A stretch of 64,000 nucleotides of DNA from positions 71,140 through 135,139 of the forward strand of contig JALNYO010000007.1 of NCBI GenBank assembly GCA_023229765.1. The letters run 5' to 3'. A program made the position numbers and the translations under genes. Below, in pieces: positions 16,391-24,218 of this stretch. How positions within the stretch are numbered: the first letter of the stretch is position 1; every line of letters starts with the position of its first letter. The notes below the pieces were generated by a model. The model was not told where the DNA came from. It saw only the letters and a list, made by a program, of their open reading frames with translations, and searched no databases. The stretch comes from Syntrophales bacterium (GTDB lineage Bacteria > Desulfobacterota > Syntrophia > Syntrophales > UBA5619).

Positions 16391-17556
16391 TATCCCCTCA
16401 CTCCATAAAATTCATAAGGTTCGGAAAGCTTCCCCGCGGCCGCCCTCTTTACCATATCAACAAAATCAATAACCTGTATATCCCGGCCGCCCAGCCCGAT
16501 GATGAAATTCACTACAGCGGGGCGAGCAGGCTCATCATAAAGAGCGGAGCGGATTTCGGAAAAAACCGGCCCTCCCGGCCCGCCGAAAGATACCGCCCTG
16601 TCCATAACGGCAACCACCCGAATTCCCTTTACCGCCTTTTTAAGGTCTTCAAAAGGAAAGGGGCGCCACAGTTTGATCTTTACAAGACCAGCCTTTATTC
16701 CCTGCTGGCGCAGCTCGTCAACCGCAACCTCCGCGGTTTCCCCCATCGATCCCATCGTTACCATGGCCACGTCGGCATCTTCGGTCCGGTAAGTCTGCAC
16801 CGGCTCATATTTGCGGCCGAACAGCTCTTCCCATTCCTTCCATACCTCCTTGATAACCGTGAGCGAGTTGACCAGGGCCGCGTCCTTTGACTTCTGCGCT
16901 TCCGCGAAGATCTCCGGCATCGCGAGGGTTCCCATCGAAACAGGCTTGTCCGGGTGCAGGGTCGCATAGGGGACATAAGGCGGCAAAAAACGATCCACCT
17001 CCTCCTGATCGGGCATAAAGAGCGGCTCGACCATGTGGGTGAGCTGAAAGCCGTCCATCATTACATCAACAGGCAACATCACGTCGCGGTGTTCGGCAAC
17101 CTTGTAGGCCTGAATAACCATGTCCACCGCTTCCTGGCCGTTTTCCGAAAAGAAGGTGATCCAGCCGGTATCCCGCATCGGCATGATATCGCTGTGATCG
17201 TTCCAGATATTGATAGGGGAGGAAACTGCCCGGTTTGCCACGATCATGACGATCGGCAGCCTCATCCCCGAGGCAATCGGCATAATTTCGCTCATGTAGA
17301 GGAGCCCTTGGGAACTGGTTGCCGTGATCACGCGCGCGCCGGTCCCCGAGGCGCCGATAGCGGCGCTGAGGGCGGAATGCTCGCCTTCCACAGTGATAAA
17401 AGAGGCATCTACCCGTCCATCGTTGACGATATCGGAAAGATGCTCGGCAACGTGGGACTGAGGCGTGATGGGATATACGGCTGCCACCTCAAATCGGCAC
17501 AGGGCGGCCGCCTCCGCCGCTGCAATTGCGACTTCAATTCCTATTCTTTTTCCCAT
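16390..17556 (-). CDS. porA: 2-oxoacid:ferredoxin oxidoreductase, alpha subunit (PorA-like)
   Basis: A 388-residue subunit with the start region EVAIAAAEAAALCRFEVAA, the YPITPQSHVAEHL motif near residue 30 and the substrate-side EGEHSALSAAIGASGTGAR near 55. A C-terminal transketolase-like domain includes MGSMGETAEVAVDELR. Together with porB, porD and porC this makes a four-subunit pyruvate-type oxidoreductase. The YPITP threonine that contacts the 2-oxoacid is retained. It starts three bases after porD. Confidence 0.93.
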   Translation of the reverse strand: MGKRIGIEVAIAAAEAAALCRFEVAAVYPITPQSHVAEHLSDIVNDGRVDASFITVEGEHSALSAAIGASGTGARVITATSSQGLLYMSEIMPIASGMRLPIVMIVANRAVSSPINIWNDHSDIMPMRDTGWITFFSENGQEAVDMVIQAYKVAEHRDVMLPVDVMMDGFQLTHMVEPLFMPDQEEVDRFLPPYVPYATLHPDKPVSMGTLAMPEIFAEAQKSKDAALVNSLTVIKEVWKEWEELFGRKYEPVQTYRTEDADVAMVTMGSMGETAEVAVDELRQQGIKAGLVKIKLWRPFPFEDLKKAVKGIRVVAVMDRAVSFGGPGGPVFSEIRSALYDEPARPAVVNFIIGLGGRDIQVIDFVDMVKRAAAGKLSEPYEFYGVRG

Positions 17557-17559
17557 TCC

Positions 17560-17853
17560 TTACCCCTCCTCATCCGCCATTGCAATGGCGCCTGTCCAGC
17601 ACTCTTTCGCACAGATGCCGCACCCTTTGCAGTAGTCCAGATTGGCCTCAAAAAACCCGTCGGCATCTTCGGTTATGCAACCTTCAGGACAGTATATGTA
17701 ACAAAGACCACACTTTATGCATTTAACCTTATCCCAAAGCGGGCGTTTCGCCCGCCAGCTTCCAGTATGATACTCCGAGGCGCTCCCCGGGCGGAAAACC
17801 ATGCAGCCTGGGTTGATCTCCTGCCATGTTTCAGGCCATTTTTTGTCTGACAT
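17560..17853 (-). CDS. porD: 2-oxoacid:ferredoxin oxidoreductase, delta (ferredoxin) subunit
   Basis: A 97-residue ferredoxin subunit. After a 40-residue N-terminal section with TGSWRAKRPLWD, typical of PorD, it has two [4Fe-4S] motifs: CIKCGLCYIYCP and CKGCGICAKECW. It carries electrons from the TPP subunit to external ferredoxin. It lies between porC and porA on the same strand. Confidence 0.94.
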   Translation of the reverse strand: MSDKKWPETWQEINPGCMVFRPGSASEYHTGSWRAKRPLWDKVKCIKCGLCYIYCPEGCITEDADGFFEANLDYCKGCGICAKECWTGAIAMADEEG

Positions 17854-17875
17854 CGTGATACCTCAAGAATTATTT

Positions 17876-18430
17876 TTATCCTTCGTTGATAACCCTGACC
17901 TCTTCGTAGGCGCGCTTCGCGGCGGTCTGGTTTTTTACCGCTATTCTGCCGAATCTTTTCTTGATGGGCTCTTCGAGCGCGGACATCTTCACCACTCCGG
18001 TAATTTTGACTACGGCGCCAAGCATAGTCGTATTGGTAATGGGAACGCCCAGTTCCTCCCGCGCGATCCCGATGGCATCGCAAACAGCGATTTTACCTTC
18101 GAATTTGATATTGGCCCGGAGTTCTTCAAGACTTTTGGTCGTGTTGATAATCAACACGCCCGATCGCTTCAGCCCTTCCGCGACATCCACCATCGCAATC
18201 AGGCTTTCGTCAAGCACCACGACAACATCCGGGTTGTAGATTCCCGAACGGATTTTTATCTGCTTCTCATCCACCCGGTTAAAGGCGGCGACCGGCGCCC
18301 CGCGTCTCTCCGGACCGAAACTGGGGAACCCCTGGGCGAATCTTCCCTCGCCAATGGCCGACAGCGCCAGCAGTTCCACCGACGTTACCGCTCCCTGACC
18401 GCCTCTCCCATGCCATCTGATTTCTAACAT
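17876..18430 (-). CDS. porC: 2-oxoacid:ferredoxin oxidoreductase, gamma subunit (PorC-like)
   Basis: A 184-residue subunit starting with the hallmark IRWHGRGGQGAVTSVELLA, then EGRFAQGFPSFGPERRGAPV, and later NTTMLGAVVKITGVV. This is the gamma domain of the pyruvate/ketoisovalerate oxidoreductase family. It is the first gene of the por group; recR lies 83 bases upstream on the same strand, and the gap may hold the por promoter. Confidence 0.94.
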   Translation of the reverse strand: MLEIRWHGRGGQGAVTSVELLALSAIGEGRFAQGFPSFGPERRGAPVAAFNRVDEKQIKIRSGIYNPDVVVVLDESLIAMVDVAEGLKRSGVLIINTTKSLEELRANIKFEGKIAVCDAIGIAREELGVPITNTTMLGAVVKITGVVKMSALEEPIKKRFGRIAVKNQTAAKRAYEEVRVINEG

Positions 18431-18513
18431 TCGTCAAATCTCCCGTGTTAATTGGCTTTTTAAAATATCGGGCTGTCCCATATAATACTTGGCAAAATCT
18501 GTCAACAGCCGAT

Positions 18514-19113
18514 TCATGTATTTCGCCTGAATTCGAGGCTCTTGGCAAGCGTCATCTTGTCCGTGTAGCGAAGGTCCCCCCCCATGGGAATGCCAAAGGC
18601 TATCCGGCTTACCTTAATATCCCGGTCTCTCAGCAGCCGGGAAATCAGCAGAGCGGTCGCCTCTCCGGATGTATCGGGATTGGTTGCCAGGATAACCTCT
18701 TTGATCGGCTGCCGGGAAACGCGCTCCAGCAGTTCCGCGATGCGCAGCTTGTCCGGCCCTATCCCGTCAAGCGGAGAGATCGCGCCGTGGAGGACATGAT
18801 AAACCCCATGATACTCGCCGCTCCCCTCCAGCGCAATCAGCGAATCCGGATCCTCAACAACGCAGATGAGCGACTGATCGCGCCGCTGATCGGCGCAGAT
18901 ACCGCAGAGTTCCCCTTCCGCCAGATTGAAACAGGCGGAGCAGAAACGGATCTTGCGCTTGACATCGAGCAGACTCTCGGCAAAGAAGCGGACCTCCTCC
19001 TCCGAGGAGCGCAGCACATGGTTAGCCAGACGCGCCGCTGTCTTCTCGCCTATTCCGGGAAATTTGGCAAACTCTTTGATAAGGTTCTGTATGGGAAGTG
19101 CATAGCCTGACAT
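18514..19113 (-). CDS. recR: Recombination protein RecR
   Basis: The 199-residue length is typical. The N-terminal helix-hairpin-helix (FAKFPGIGEKTAARLANHVL) binds DNA, a zinc finger follows (CSACFNLAEGELCGIC), and a Toprim domain starts at LICVVEDPDSLIALE and continues through ATNPDTSGEATALLI. RecR works with RecO/RecF in gap repair by loading RecA. The dnaX-ybaB-recR order is a conserved bacterial arrangement and is seen here. Confidence 0.97.
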   Translation of the reverse strand: MSGYALPIQNLIKEFAKFPGIGEKTAARLANHVLRSSEEEVRFFAESLLDVKRKIRFCSACFNLAEGELCGICADQRRDQSLICVVEDPDSLIALEGSGEYHGVYHVLHGAISPLDGIGPDKLRIAELLERVSRQPIKEVILATNPDTSGEATALLISRLLRDRDIKVSRIAFGIPMGGDLRYTDKMTLAKSLEFRRNT

Positions 19114-19121
19114 GGAGCACC

Positions 19122-19433
19122 CTATGCCAGACCCGGGATCTGAAGACCGCCGGTTATCTTGCCCATCTCAGTTGCAGCGAGCTCCTGCGCCTTGCGAACC
19201 CCTTCGTTTACCGCCGCAACTATCAAATCCTGAAGCATCTCGACATCTTCTGGATTTACGACCTCTTTTTCGATCTTCAGCGAAAGAATCATGAACCTGC
19301 CGTTGACGGTGACCGAAACCATCCCGCCGCCCGCTGTTGCGTCCACGGTCCGTTCAGCCAGCTCCTCCTGCAGTTTCATGACGTTTTCCTGCATCTTCTT
19401 GGCCTGTTTCATTATGTTCCCAAAATTCTGCAC
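19122..19433 (-). CDS. YbaB/EbfC nucleoid-associated protein
   Basis: A 103-residue protein starting at GTG 19433, eight bases after AAGGAGG; the frame is open further upstream inside dnaX but without support. The helical N-terminus (NIMKQAKKMQENVMKLQEEL), the glycine-rich strand TAGGGMVSVTVNG and the VNEGVRKAQELAATEMGKI helix are those of YbaB/EbfC. The protein forms dimers that bind DNA. It is nine bases from recR and follows dnaX, so all three are likely co-transcribed. Confidence 0.95.
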   Translation of the reverse strand: MQNFGNIMKQAKKMQENVMKLQEELAERTVDATAGGGMVSVTVNGRFMILSLKIEKEVVNPEDVEMLQDLIVAAVNEGVRKAQELAATEMGKITGGLQIPGLA

Positions 19434-19524
19434 CGATTTTACCTCCTTGCCTCCTGAAATAAGTTCTTCAAAATACCAGCCCCCACCAAAGCGACCAAGT
19501 TTTCTTTTTCGAGCGGGCGCCTTT

Positions 19525-21336
19525 TCAGCGCTCGGAGCGGTCATCCTGATCCAGGTCCTCATCCAACGGCGGCATCTCGGAAAGGGCTGCGGCAACCTCT
19601 TTATCGCGCACTTTCACTTCCTTTACCTCCGCGCCGGGAAAGACATCGAGAATCTTCCGAACCAGCGGATGAGAGAGCGCCTCACGCCGGATTTCCCTGT
19701 TGTGATTATTTTTTTCCGCCAGGTTATTTCCCTTGGGCGCGTTTCCCCCGTTTGCCGATATGACAGTTTCTATCTCCAGCTTTGTTTCCCTTTGCCAAAA
19801 CTGCCGGCAGTAACCGGCCAGTTTATCCTTGCGCTTAACAACATCGTTGTAGAAAAGGTACCCTTTTTCAAAACCGATCCGGAGAATCCCCTCTTCGCAG
19901 CAAAGGCATTGACCCTGCTGGAGCTTTGCGGAAAGGGCAGGTTCATGCTCTTTAAGGAACTCCCTGAAGCCTTCCCATCCCTTCCCCACATTCAGACCTC
20001 CACCTGCCTGCCCGGCGTTCGGGCTTGGCATAATTCCTTCTCTTTCATCACCCGCAACACCAACGCCATAGGCAGGGCGCTCCTCCCTTGCGGCCGGCGC
20101 CGAGGGTGAACCATATCTTTCTGCAAGGGCTCCCCCGCGGGCCTCCCTGCGCGGGGAAGAAACGGCGCCAATCTTTTCTGTTCCTCCGCCCAGGCGAATT
20201 TCCAGCCCTTCCATCCTCTCAATGAGCGCTTCCAGCGGGATGATCTTTTCCAGATATGCCATCCGGCAGAGCACCGCCTCCAGATTCAGGCGGGGGTTCT
20301 GACTCCGGCGCACATTCTCCTCCTCGGCCATCAGCAGCTCCAGGAGGCGCTGCAGGGTTCCCGCTTCCTGCCCCTCGGTCTGCTGTCGCAGGCGAGCCGT
20401 CTCTTCCATGGGGATGTCGATCAGGGCGTCGTTGTCGTTTACAATTTTCACGAGCAGCAGGTTGCGGAAATGGTTCAGCAGGGTTTGATAAAAATAACGC
20501 ATATCGAGGCCGTAATAGTAGGCCTCGTCGATGATTTTCAGACAGCGGCCGGCATCCCTGGCCAGCACCGCCTCGGATAAAGCCAGCAGAAAGCGGCGAT
20601 CGGAACGGCCGATAATTTCCTCTACCGCCTCATCTTTGATCGCGCTGCCCGCGTATGAAATAACCTGATCGAAGATGCTCTGGGAATCGCGCAGACTGCC
20701 ATCGCCCGCCTCGGCAATCCAGGCAAGGGCGCTGTCGCTGACGTCGATAGTTTCCGTGGCCGCTATCCATCGGAGATTTTCTTTGATCTGCTTCTGGGAA
20801 ATCCTTCGGAAGTCGAAACACTGACAGCGGGAGCGGATCGTGGCCGGCACCTTGTTCGTCTCTGTGGTCGCGAAGATAAAAATAACATGAGCAGGAGGCT
20901 CCTCCAGGGTTTTAAGCAGCGCGTTAAACGCCTCCCTGGTGAGCATGTGCACCTCGTCGATGATGTAAATCTTGTAGCGGCCGGAAGCGGCGGCGAATTT
21001 GACATTTTCCCGCAGTTCGCGAATTTCGTCTATCCCCCGGTTGGAGGCGCCGTCTATTTCCCGGACATCGATGGCGTTTCCGTTCGTGATTTCCCGGCAA
21101 TGGACGCATTCGTTGCAGGGCGTCGGGGTCGGCCCGGTTTCGCAGTTAAGGGCCTTCGCGAGTATCCGGGCAACCGACGTCTTGCCTACCCCGCGTGGCC
21201 CGCTGAAGAGAAAGGCGTGGGCAATGCGATTTTGGGAAACCGCATTTTGCAGCGTCCTGACGACGTGCTCCTGCCCTGTTACCTCTTCAAATTTCTGGGG
21301 GCGGCACTTTCGTGCCAGAACGCGGTATTCCTGCAC
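19525..21336 (-). CDS. dnaX: DNA polymerase III subunits gamma and tau
   Basis: A 603-residue clamp-loader ATPase. It starts YRVLARKCRPQKFEEVTGQ and has the P-loop GPRGVGKTSVARIL, a zinc site (CNECVHC with a preceding Cys), the Walker B-like YIIDEVHMLTREAFNALLK and the sensor ATIRSRCQCFDFRRI. The C-terminal third is a tau-type region that would bind DnaB and the polymerase alpha subunit. The start codon is GTG, preceded by AGGAG. The SRP RNA gene lies directly upstream, a common neighbour. Confidence 0.97.
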   Translation of the reverse strand: MQEYRVLARKCRPQKFEEVTGQEHVVRTLQNAVSQNRIAHAFLFSGPRGVGKTSVARILAKALNCETGPTPTPCNECVHCREITNGNAIDVREIDGASNRGIDEIRELRENVKFAAASGRYKIYIIDEVHMLTREAFNALLKTLEEPPAHVIFIFATTETNKVPATIRSRCQCFDFRRISQKQIKENLRWIAATETIDVSDSALAWIAEAGDGSLRDSQSIFDQVISYAGSAIKDEAVEEIIGRSDRRFLLALSEAVLARDAGRCLKIIDEAYYYGLDMRYFYQTLLNHFRNLLLVKIVNDNDALIDIPMEETARLRQQTEGQEAGTLQRLLELLMAEEENVRRSQNPRLNLEAVLCRMAYLEKIIPLEALIERMEGLEIRLGGGTEKIGAVSSPRREARGGALAERYGSPSAPAAREERPAYGVGVAGDEREGIMPSPNAGQAGGGLNVGKGWEGFREFLKEHEPALSAKLQQGQCLCCEEGILRIGFEKGYLFYNDVVKRKDKLAGYCRQFWQRETKLEIETVISANGGNAPKGNNLAEKNNHNREIRREALSHPLVRKILDVFPGAEVKEVKVRDKEVAAALSEMPPLDEDLDQDDRSER

Positions 21337-21367
21337 AAACGCTCCTGTAAAAAAACGGATGAATAGG

Positions 21368-21469
21368 GATAGCCGGGTTTATCCGCAGCACACGCCGGTG
21401 ACTGCTGCCGCTGCTTCCTTCCGGACCTGACGGGGTTAACAGGCCGCCGTCGCACGGGACCCGGCTATC
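21368..21469 (-). ncRNA. ffs: Signal recognition particle RNA, small bacterial 4.5S type
   Basis: On the minus strand the roughly 102-nt RNA begins GATAGCCGGGT and ends ACCCGGCTATC, closing an 11-bp terminal helix. Its apical part carries the diagnostic GTCAGGTCCGGAAGGAAGCA, the Ffh-binding symmetric and asymmetric loops. It lies between dnaX and tRNA-Ser. Confidence 0.96.
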
Positions 21470-21479
21470 TTTCTGGCAA

Positions 21480-21501
21480 GAAGGGGCCTGGAAGCCCCTT
21501 G
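21480..21501 (-). terminator. Hairpin between tRNA-Ser and SRP RNA
   Basis: AAGGGGC and GCCCCTT form a 7-bp stem with a 6-base loop. It lies between the tRNA 3' end and the start of the SRP RNA. The T run after the stem on the minus strand is poor, so it may act in processing more than termination. Confidence 0.45.
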
Positions 21502-21508
21502 ATTATCA

Positions 21509-21602
21509 TGGCGGAGAGAGCGGGATTCGAACCCGCGGTACACCTTTGTGGGCGCACACACGATTTCCAGTCGTGCTCCTTCAGCCGCTCGGACATCTCT
21601 CC
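21509..21602 (-). tRNA. tRNA-Ser (anticodon GGA)
   Basis: On the minus strand the gene runs from GGAGAGA to TCTCTCCG and then a genomically encoded CCA (21509-21511). The anticodon stem-loop ACGACTGGAAATCGT places GGA in the loop. A long variable arm (class II tRNA) follows, and the T loop reads GGGTTCGAATCCC. The acceptor stem has seven matched pairs. Confidence 0.97.
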
Positions 21603-21629
21603 ATGTTTTTCCCGGCCAATAATTTTGCC

Positions 21630-21659
21630 CTTATATGAGCTTAACAATCTGTCTGTCAA
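21630..21659 (-). promoter_or_regulatory. Sigma-70-type promoter for tRNA-Ser
   Basis: On the minus strand a perfect TTGACA (21659-21654) and TATAAG (21635-21630) are separated by 18 bases. The tRNA 5' end lies about 28 bases downstream of the -10. This probably also drives the SRP RNA. Confidence 0.75.
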
Positions 21660-21687
21660 GAAATTTGTCGCTGCCGGGCAGCCGTGC

Positions 21688-21738
21688 TGTAAATTGTAGT
21701 CATAGTGAGAATAAATATTACTCTGACCCCAATTTACA
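21688..21738. repeat. Short inverted repeat, REP-like
   Basis: TGTAAATTG (21688-21696) and CAATTTACA (21730-21738) are perfect 9-bp arms around AGTGAGAATAAATATTACTC. It lies in the 350-bp gap between tRNA-Ser and the transporter, where no gene was found. It resembles the small palindromic leftovers associated with IS200/REP transposases, but only one copy is present here. Confidence 0.45.
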
Positions 21739-21952
21739 ATTTACCGAAAAAAGGTTTTGCTTTTTTGTCCTTTTGTGGCATATTCCCCCGCCGACAATTG
21801 TTGCTGGATATAAAATAAGCTGAATAACAACAATATTTTTAAGCACATCTAAATGATGTAGATGCATATATGCGTTATCCGTTTTGATCGTTCGTTGAAC
21901 CTGTTAGGCATGGTGGTAAACAAACCTTAAAAAACATGACGGGAGAATTAGC

Positions 21953-23296
21953 ATGGGATTACAAATGAGCGCTGTGGAAATTATTGCAATAATCATCTTT
22001 CTGGCAACAATTACAGTAGTTATCACGGGTTGGTTCGACAGCGTGATCGCGGCTCTCCTGGGAGTCGTGGCCATGATCTGTTTCGGGGTCATGACGGACA
22101 TCGACGCCTTCAAGTTTGTCGATTGGAACGTGATCGCCATCCTGCTTGCCATCTGGACCATCTCCGGATTTTTCGGAAGATCAGGCGTTCCCGCGTACCT
22201 GTCAGCCGTCGTGTTGAAGCTGTCCCGCGGTAATGTTCCACTGTTTGTAGTCAGCGTCGGCGCCCTGGCAGGCCTCGTTTCGATGCTCATTGATAATGTT
22301 GTGGTCGTCCTGATGTTCGCCCCTGTCATCTTCCATGCCTGCCGGCGCTTCAAGCTTCCCGCCTTCGGGCCAGTTCTTTTCATGGGACTCTGCGCGAATT
22401 TCATGGGAACAGCGATGCTTCTGGGAGATCTGCCCCCGCAGATGCTCCACAGTGTTGCCAAGATTGAGTTCTCGGGTTTTATCTGGTTCATGGGAAGGCC
22501 CTCTTCCTTTTTCATCCTGCTGATTGCCTATATCATCACCTGCGCCTTCTTCTACTGGAAATTCAAGAAGGACTTCTCCGCGATCAAAATGGATATCTCT
22601 TCCATGGAAAATGAGAACCCCCTTGATTACATCAAGGATAAGCCCTTCGCGATAATCTCCTGCGGAATTTTTATTCTGACCATCCTGGCCATGGCCTTCC
22701 GGGAGAAATTTGGTTTTCACCTGGGGTTCATCGCCATGTGGGGCGCTCTGGCCAGCATCCTGTTTTTCACGATTTTCAAGGATCGCTTCACAGTGGAAAT
22801 CCCCGATGTTGAGGAAATCCTCAAGGAACTCGACTGGCGCGCCATTTTCTTTTATGTCTCACTGTTTGCGCTGGTCGGCGGCCTTGATCACGCCGGCGTG
22901 ATCAAGGTTATCGCGGCGGCGATTACCCCGATGATCAAAGAGAGTCTGGTAGTAGGCAGCTCTGTCGTTTACTGGGTCACGGCGCCCATCGTGGGTTTGG
23001 TCGAGCACGACGCCTACATCCTGACGATGCTTTATGTCATTCGCGACCTCGGCGCCGAGGGGATAAATCCCTGGCCTCTTTACTGGATGCTGCTTTGGGC
23101 GGGCACGCTGGGAAGCAACCTGACGATAGCCGGCGCCCCCGCCTTGTTCGTCGCAAAAAATCTCGCCGACAAAGAAGACCAGCGCCGGAGCACTTTGAAG
23201 GAGTTTTTGAGCATCTCTACGCCTTATGTGCTGATTTCCCTCCTTTCCTGTTACGTGCCCGCAATGCTCGTCTGGGTGCTGCCGTTTGCCAAATAG
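21953..23296 (+). CDS. ArsB/NhaD-type ion transporter
   Basis: A 447-residue integral membrane protein with about 11 hydrophobic segments. It matches the ion-transporter superfamily of ArsB, NhaD and SLC13: paired half-repeats with DNVVVVLMFAPVIFHACRR near residue 115, NFMGTAMLLGDLPPQ near 147, and in the second half GLVEHDAYILTML and GTLGSNLTIAGAPALFVA. Na+/H+ antiport or anion export are the known activities. No arsR or other ars gene is beside it, so the substrate is open. ATG 21953 has GGGAG seven bases upstream. It appears to be monocistronic. Confidence 0.85.
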   Translation: MGLQMSAVEIIAIIIFLATITVVITGWFDSVIAALLGVVAMICFGVMTDIDAFKFVDWNVIAILLAIWTISGFFGRSGVPAYLSAVVLKLSRGNVPLFVVSVGALAGLVSMLIDNVVVVLMFAPVIFHACRRFKLPAFGPVLFMGLCANFMGTAMLLGDLPPQMLHSVAKIEFSGFIWFMGRPSSFFILLIAYIITCAFFYWKFKKDFSAIKMDISSMENENPLDYIKDKPFAIISCGIFILTILAMAFREKFGFHLGFIAMWGALASILFFTIFKDRFTVEIPDVEEILKELDWRAIFFYVSLFALVGGLDHAGVIKVIAAAITPMIKESLVVGSSVVYWVTAPIVGLVEHDAYILTMLYVIRDLGAEGINPWPLYWMLLWAGTLGSNLTIAGAPALFVAKNLADKEDQRRSTLKEFLSISTPYVLISLLSCYVPAMLVWVLPFAK

Positions 23297-23390
23297 TCTT
23301 TCTGAAAAGTTTTATAGTATTTTGATCTTGACAGGAGGAGACAACTGATATAGATGTTGCATCCCAAAATATATGAAGGAGGAAGTTTTT

Positions 23391-23657
23391 TTGGCTACAC
23401 ATAAATCTGCTGAAAAAAGAGACAGGCAGGACGTTAAACGTCTTGAACGCAACAGGGCGGTTAAAGCGAGCGTTAAAACCGCGATCAAGGCCGCGAGGGA
23501 AAACATCGGCGCGGGTAACGGCGAAAAGGCTGCGGCTTCTTTGGCAAAAGTCATTCCCGTTATCGCCAAAGCGGCGGCCCGGGGGACGATTCACAAAAAC
23601 AACGCCGCCCGCAAGATTTCCCGCCTGACCAAACTCGCAAACGCCGTTAAAGCCTGA
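23391..23657 (+). CDS. rpsT: 30S ribosomal protein S20
   Basis: An 88-residue lysine/arginine/alanine-rich helical protein. After the initiator it reads ATHKSAEKRDRQDVKRLERN and ends in GTIHKNNAARKISRLTKLA, both standard for S20. The start codon is TTG (23391), preceded by AAGGAGG, a rare start that is often seen for S20. A TTGACA at 23328 lies in the short upstream gap and could be its -35 box. It converges with the LptE gene only three bases away. Confidence 0.96.
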   Translation: MATHKSAEKRDRQDVKRLERNRAVKASVKTAIKAARENIGAGNGEKAAASLAKVIPVIAKAAARGTIHKNNAARKISRLTKLANAVKA

Positions 23658-23660
23658 TTT

Positions 23661-24206
23661 TTAGAAATTTGACATCATCATCTGATACGCCCTCTCGGCT
23701 GAGTCCCCCGCCAGTTTGAGAAGGGCGTTTTTTCTGTTTTTTTCCGTCAAGGCCATGTTGGCGACAAGGTAATCGCCTGTCCCAGTTACCGCCCGGTTTT
23801 CCCAGATGAGGCGGCCGCTGGCCCGTTCTTCAAAGATAACTGACATCCCGACAGTCATCCGTTCTTCCGCCGCAAGGTTTGATGACTTGTAGGAAAGGGG
23901 CGAGATCTGAATGCTGTTGACGCTCCCTCGGCAGATAACATCTGCTTTGTCCCTGCTTTCAGTCAGTTGAAAACGGCCCTCCTGCACAAAGCGATTGATA
24001 AACGCGCTGCGAACGATGTTTCCGGCATAGGCCTCGCTCGTTTTATTGACAAATCCCTCCACAAAAAAGGTCCGCAGATGCGGGAGGTTCACTTCCTCTC
24101 CACCCGGAAAATGGTATCCGCAACCGGCCAAAATCAACAAGGCCAGGAATATCAGGAAGCTGTTTCTAACAATCCGGGGGAAAATATTCACTGTTGCGAA
24201 CCTCAT
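23661..24206 (-). CDS. lptE: LPS-assembly lipoprotein LptE-like
   Basis: A 181-residue lipoprotein with a signal peptide ending in the lipobox LILAGC, followed directly by GYHFPGG. This start and the pattern of strands and helices (VEGFVNKTSEAYAG, FEERASGRLIWENRAVTG) fit LptE, the outer-membrane partner of LptD in lipopolysaccharide export. It starts 12 bases after leuS on the same strand. The leuS-lptE order is also known from other Gram-negative bacteria. Confidence 0.88.
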   Translation of the reverse strand: MRFATVNIFPRIVRNSFLIFLALLILAGCGYHFPGGEEVNLPHLRTFFVEGFVNKTSEAYAGNIVRSAFINRFVQEGRFQLTESRDKADVICRGSVNSIQISPLSYKSSNLAAEERMTVGMSVIFEERASGRLIWENRAVTGTGDYLVANMALTEKNRKNALLKLAGDSAERAYQMMMSNF

Positions 24207-24218
24207 GGCGGCTGTTTT

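Noticed and set aside
21904..22515. A 203-codon minus-strand frame beside tRNA-Ser
   Set aside because: It is antisense to the ArsB/NhaD-type transporter and has no motif or ribosome site.
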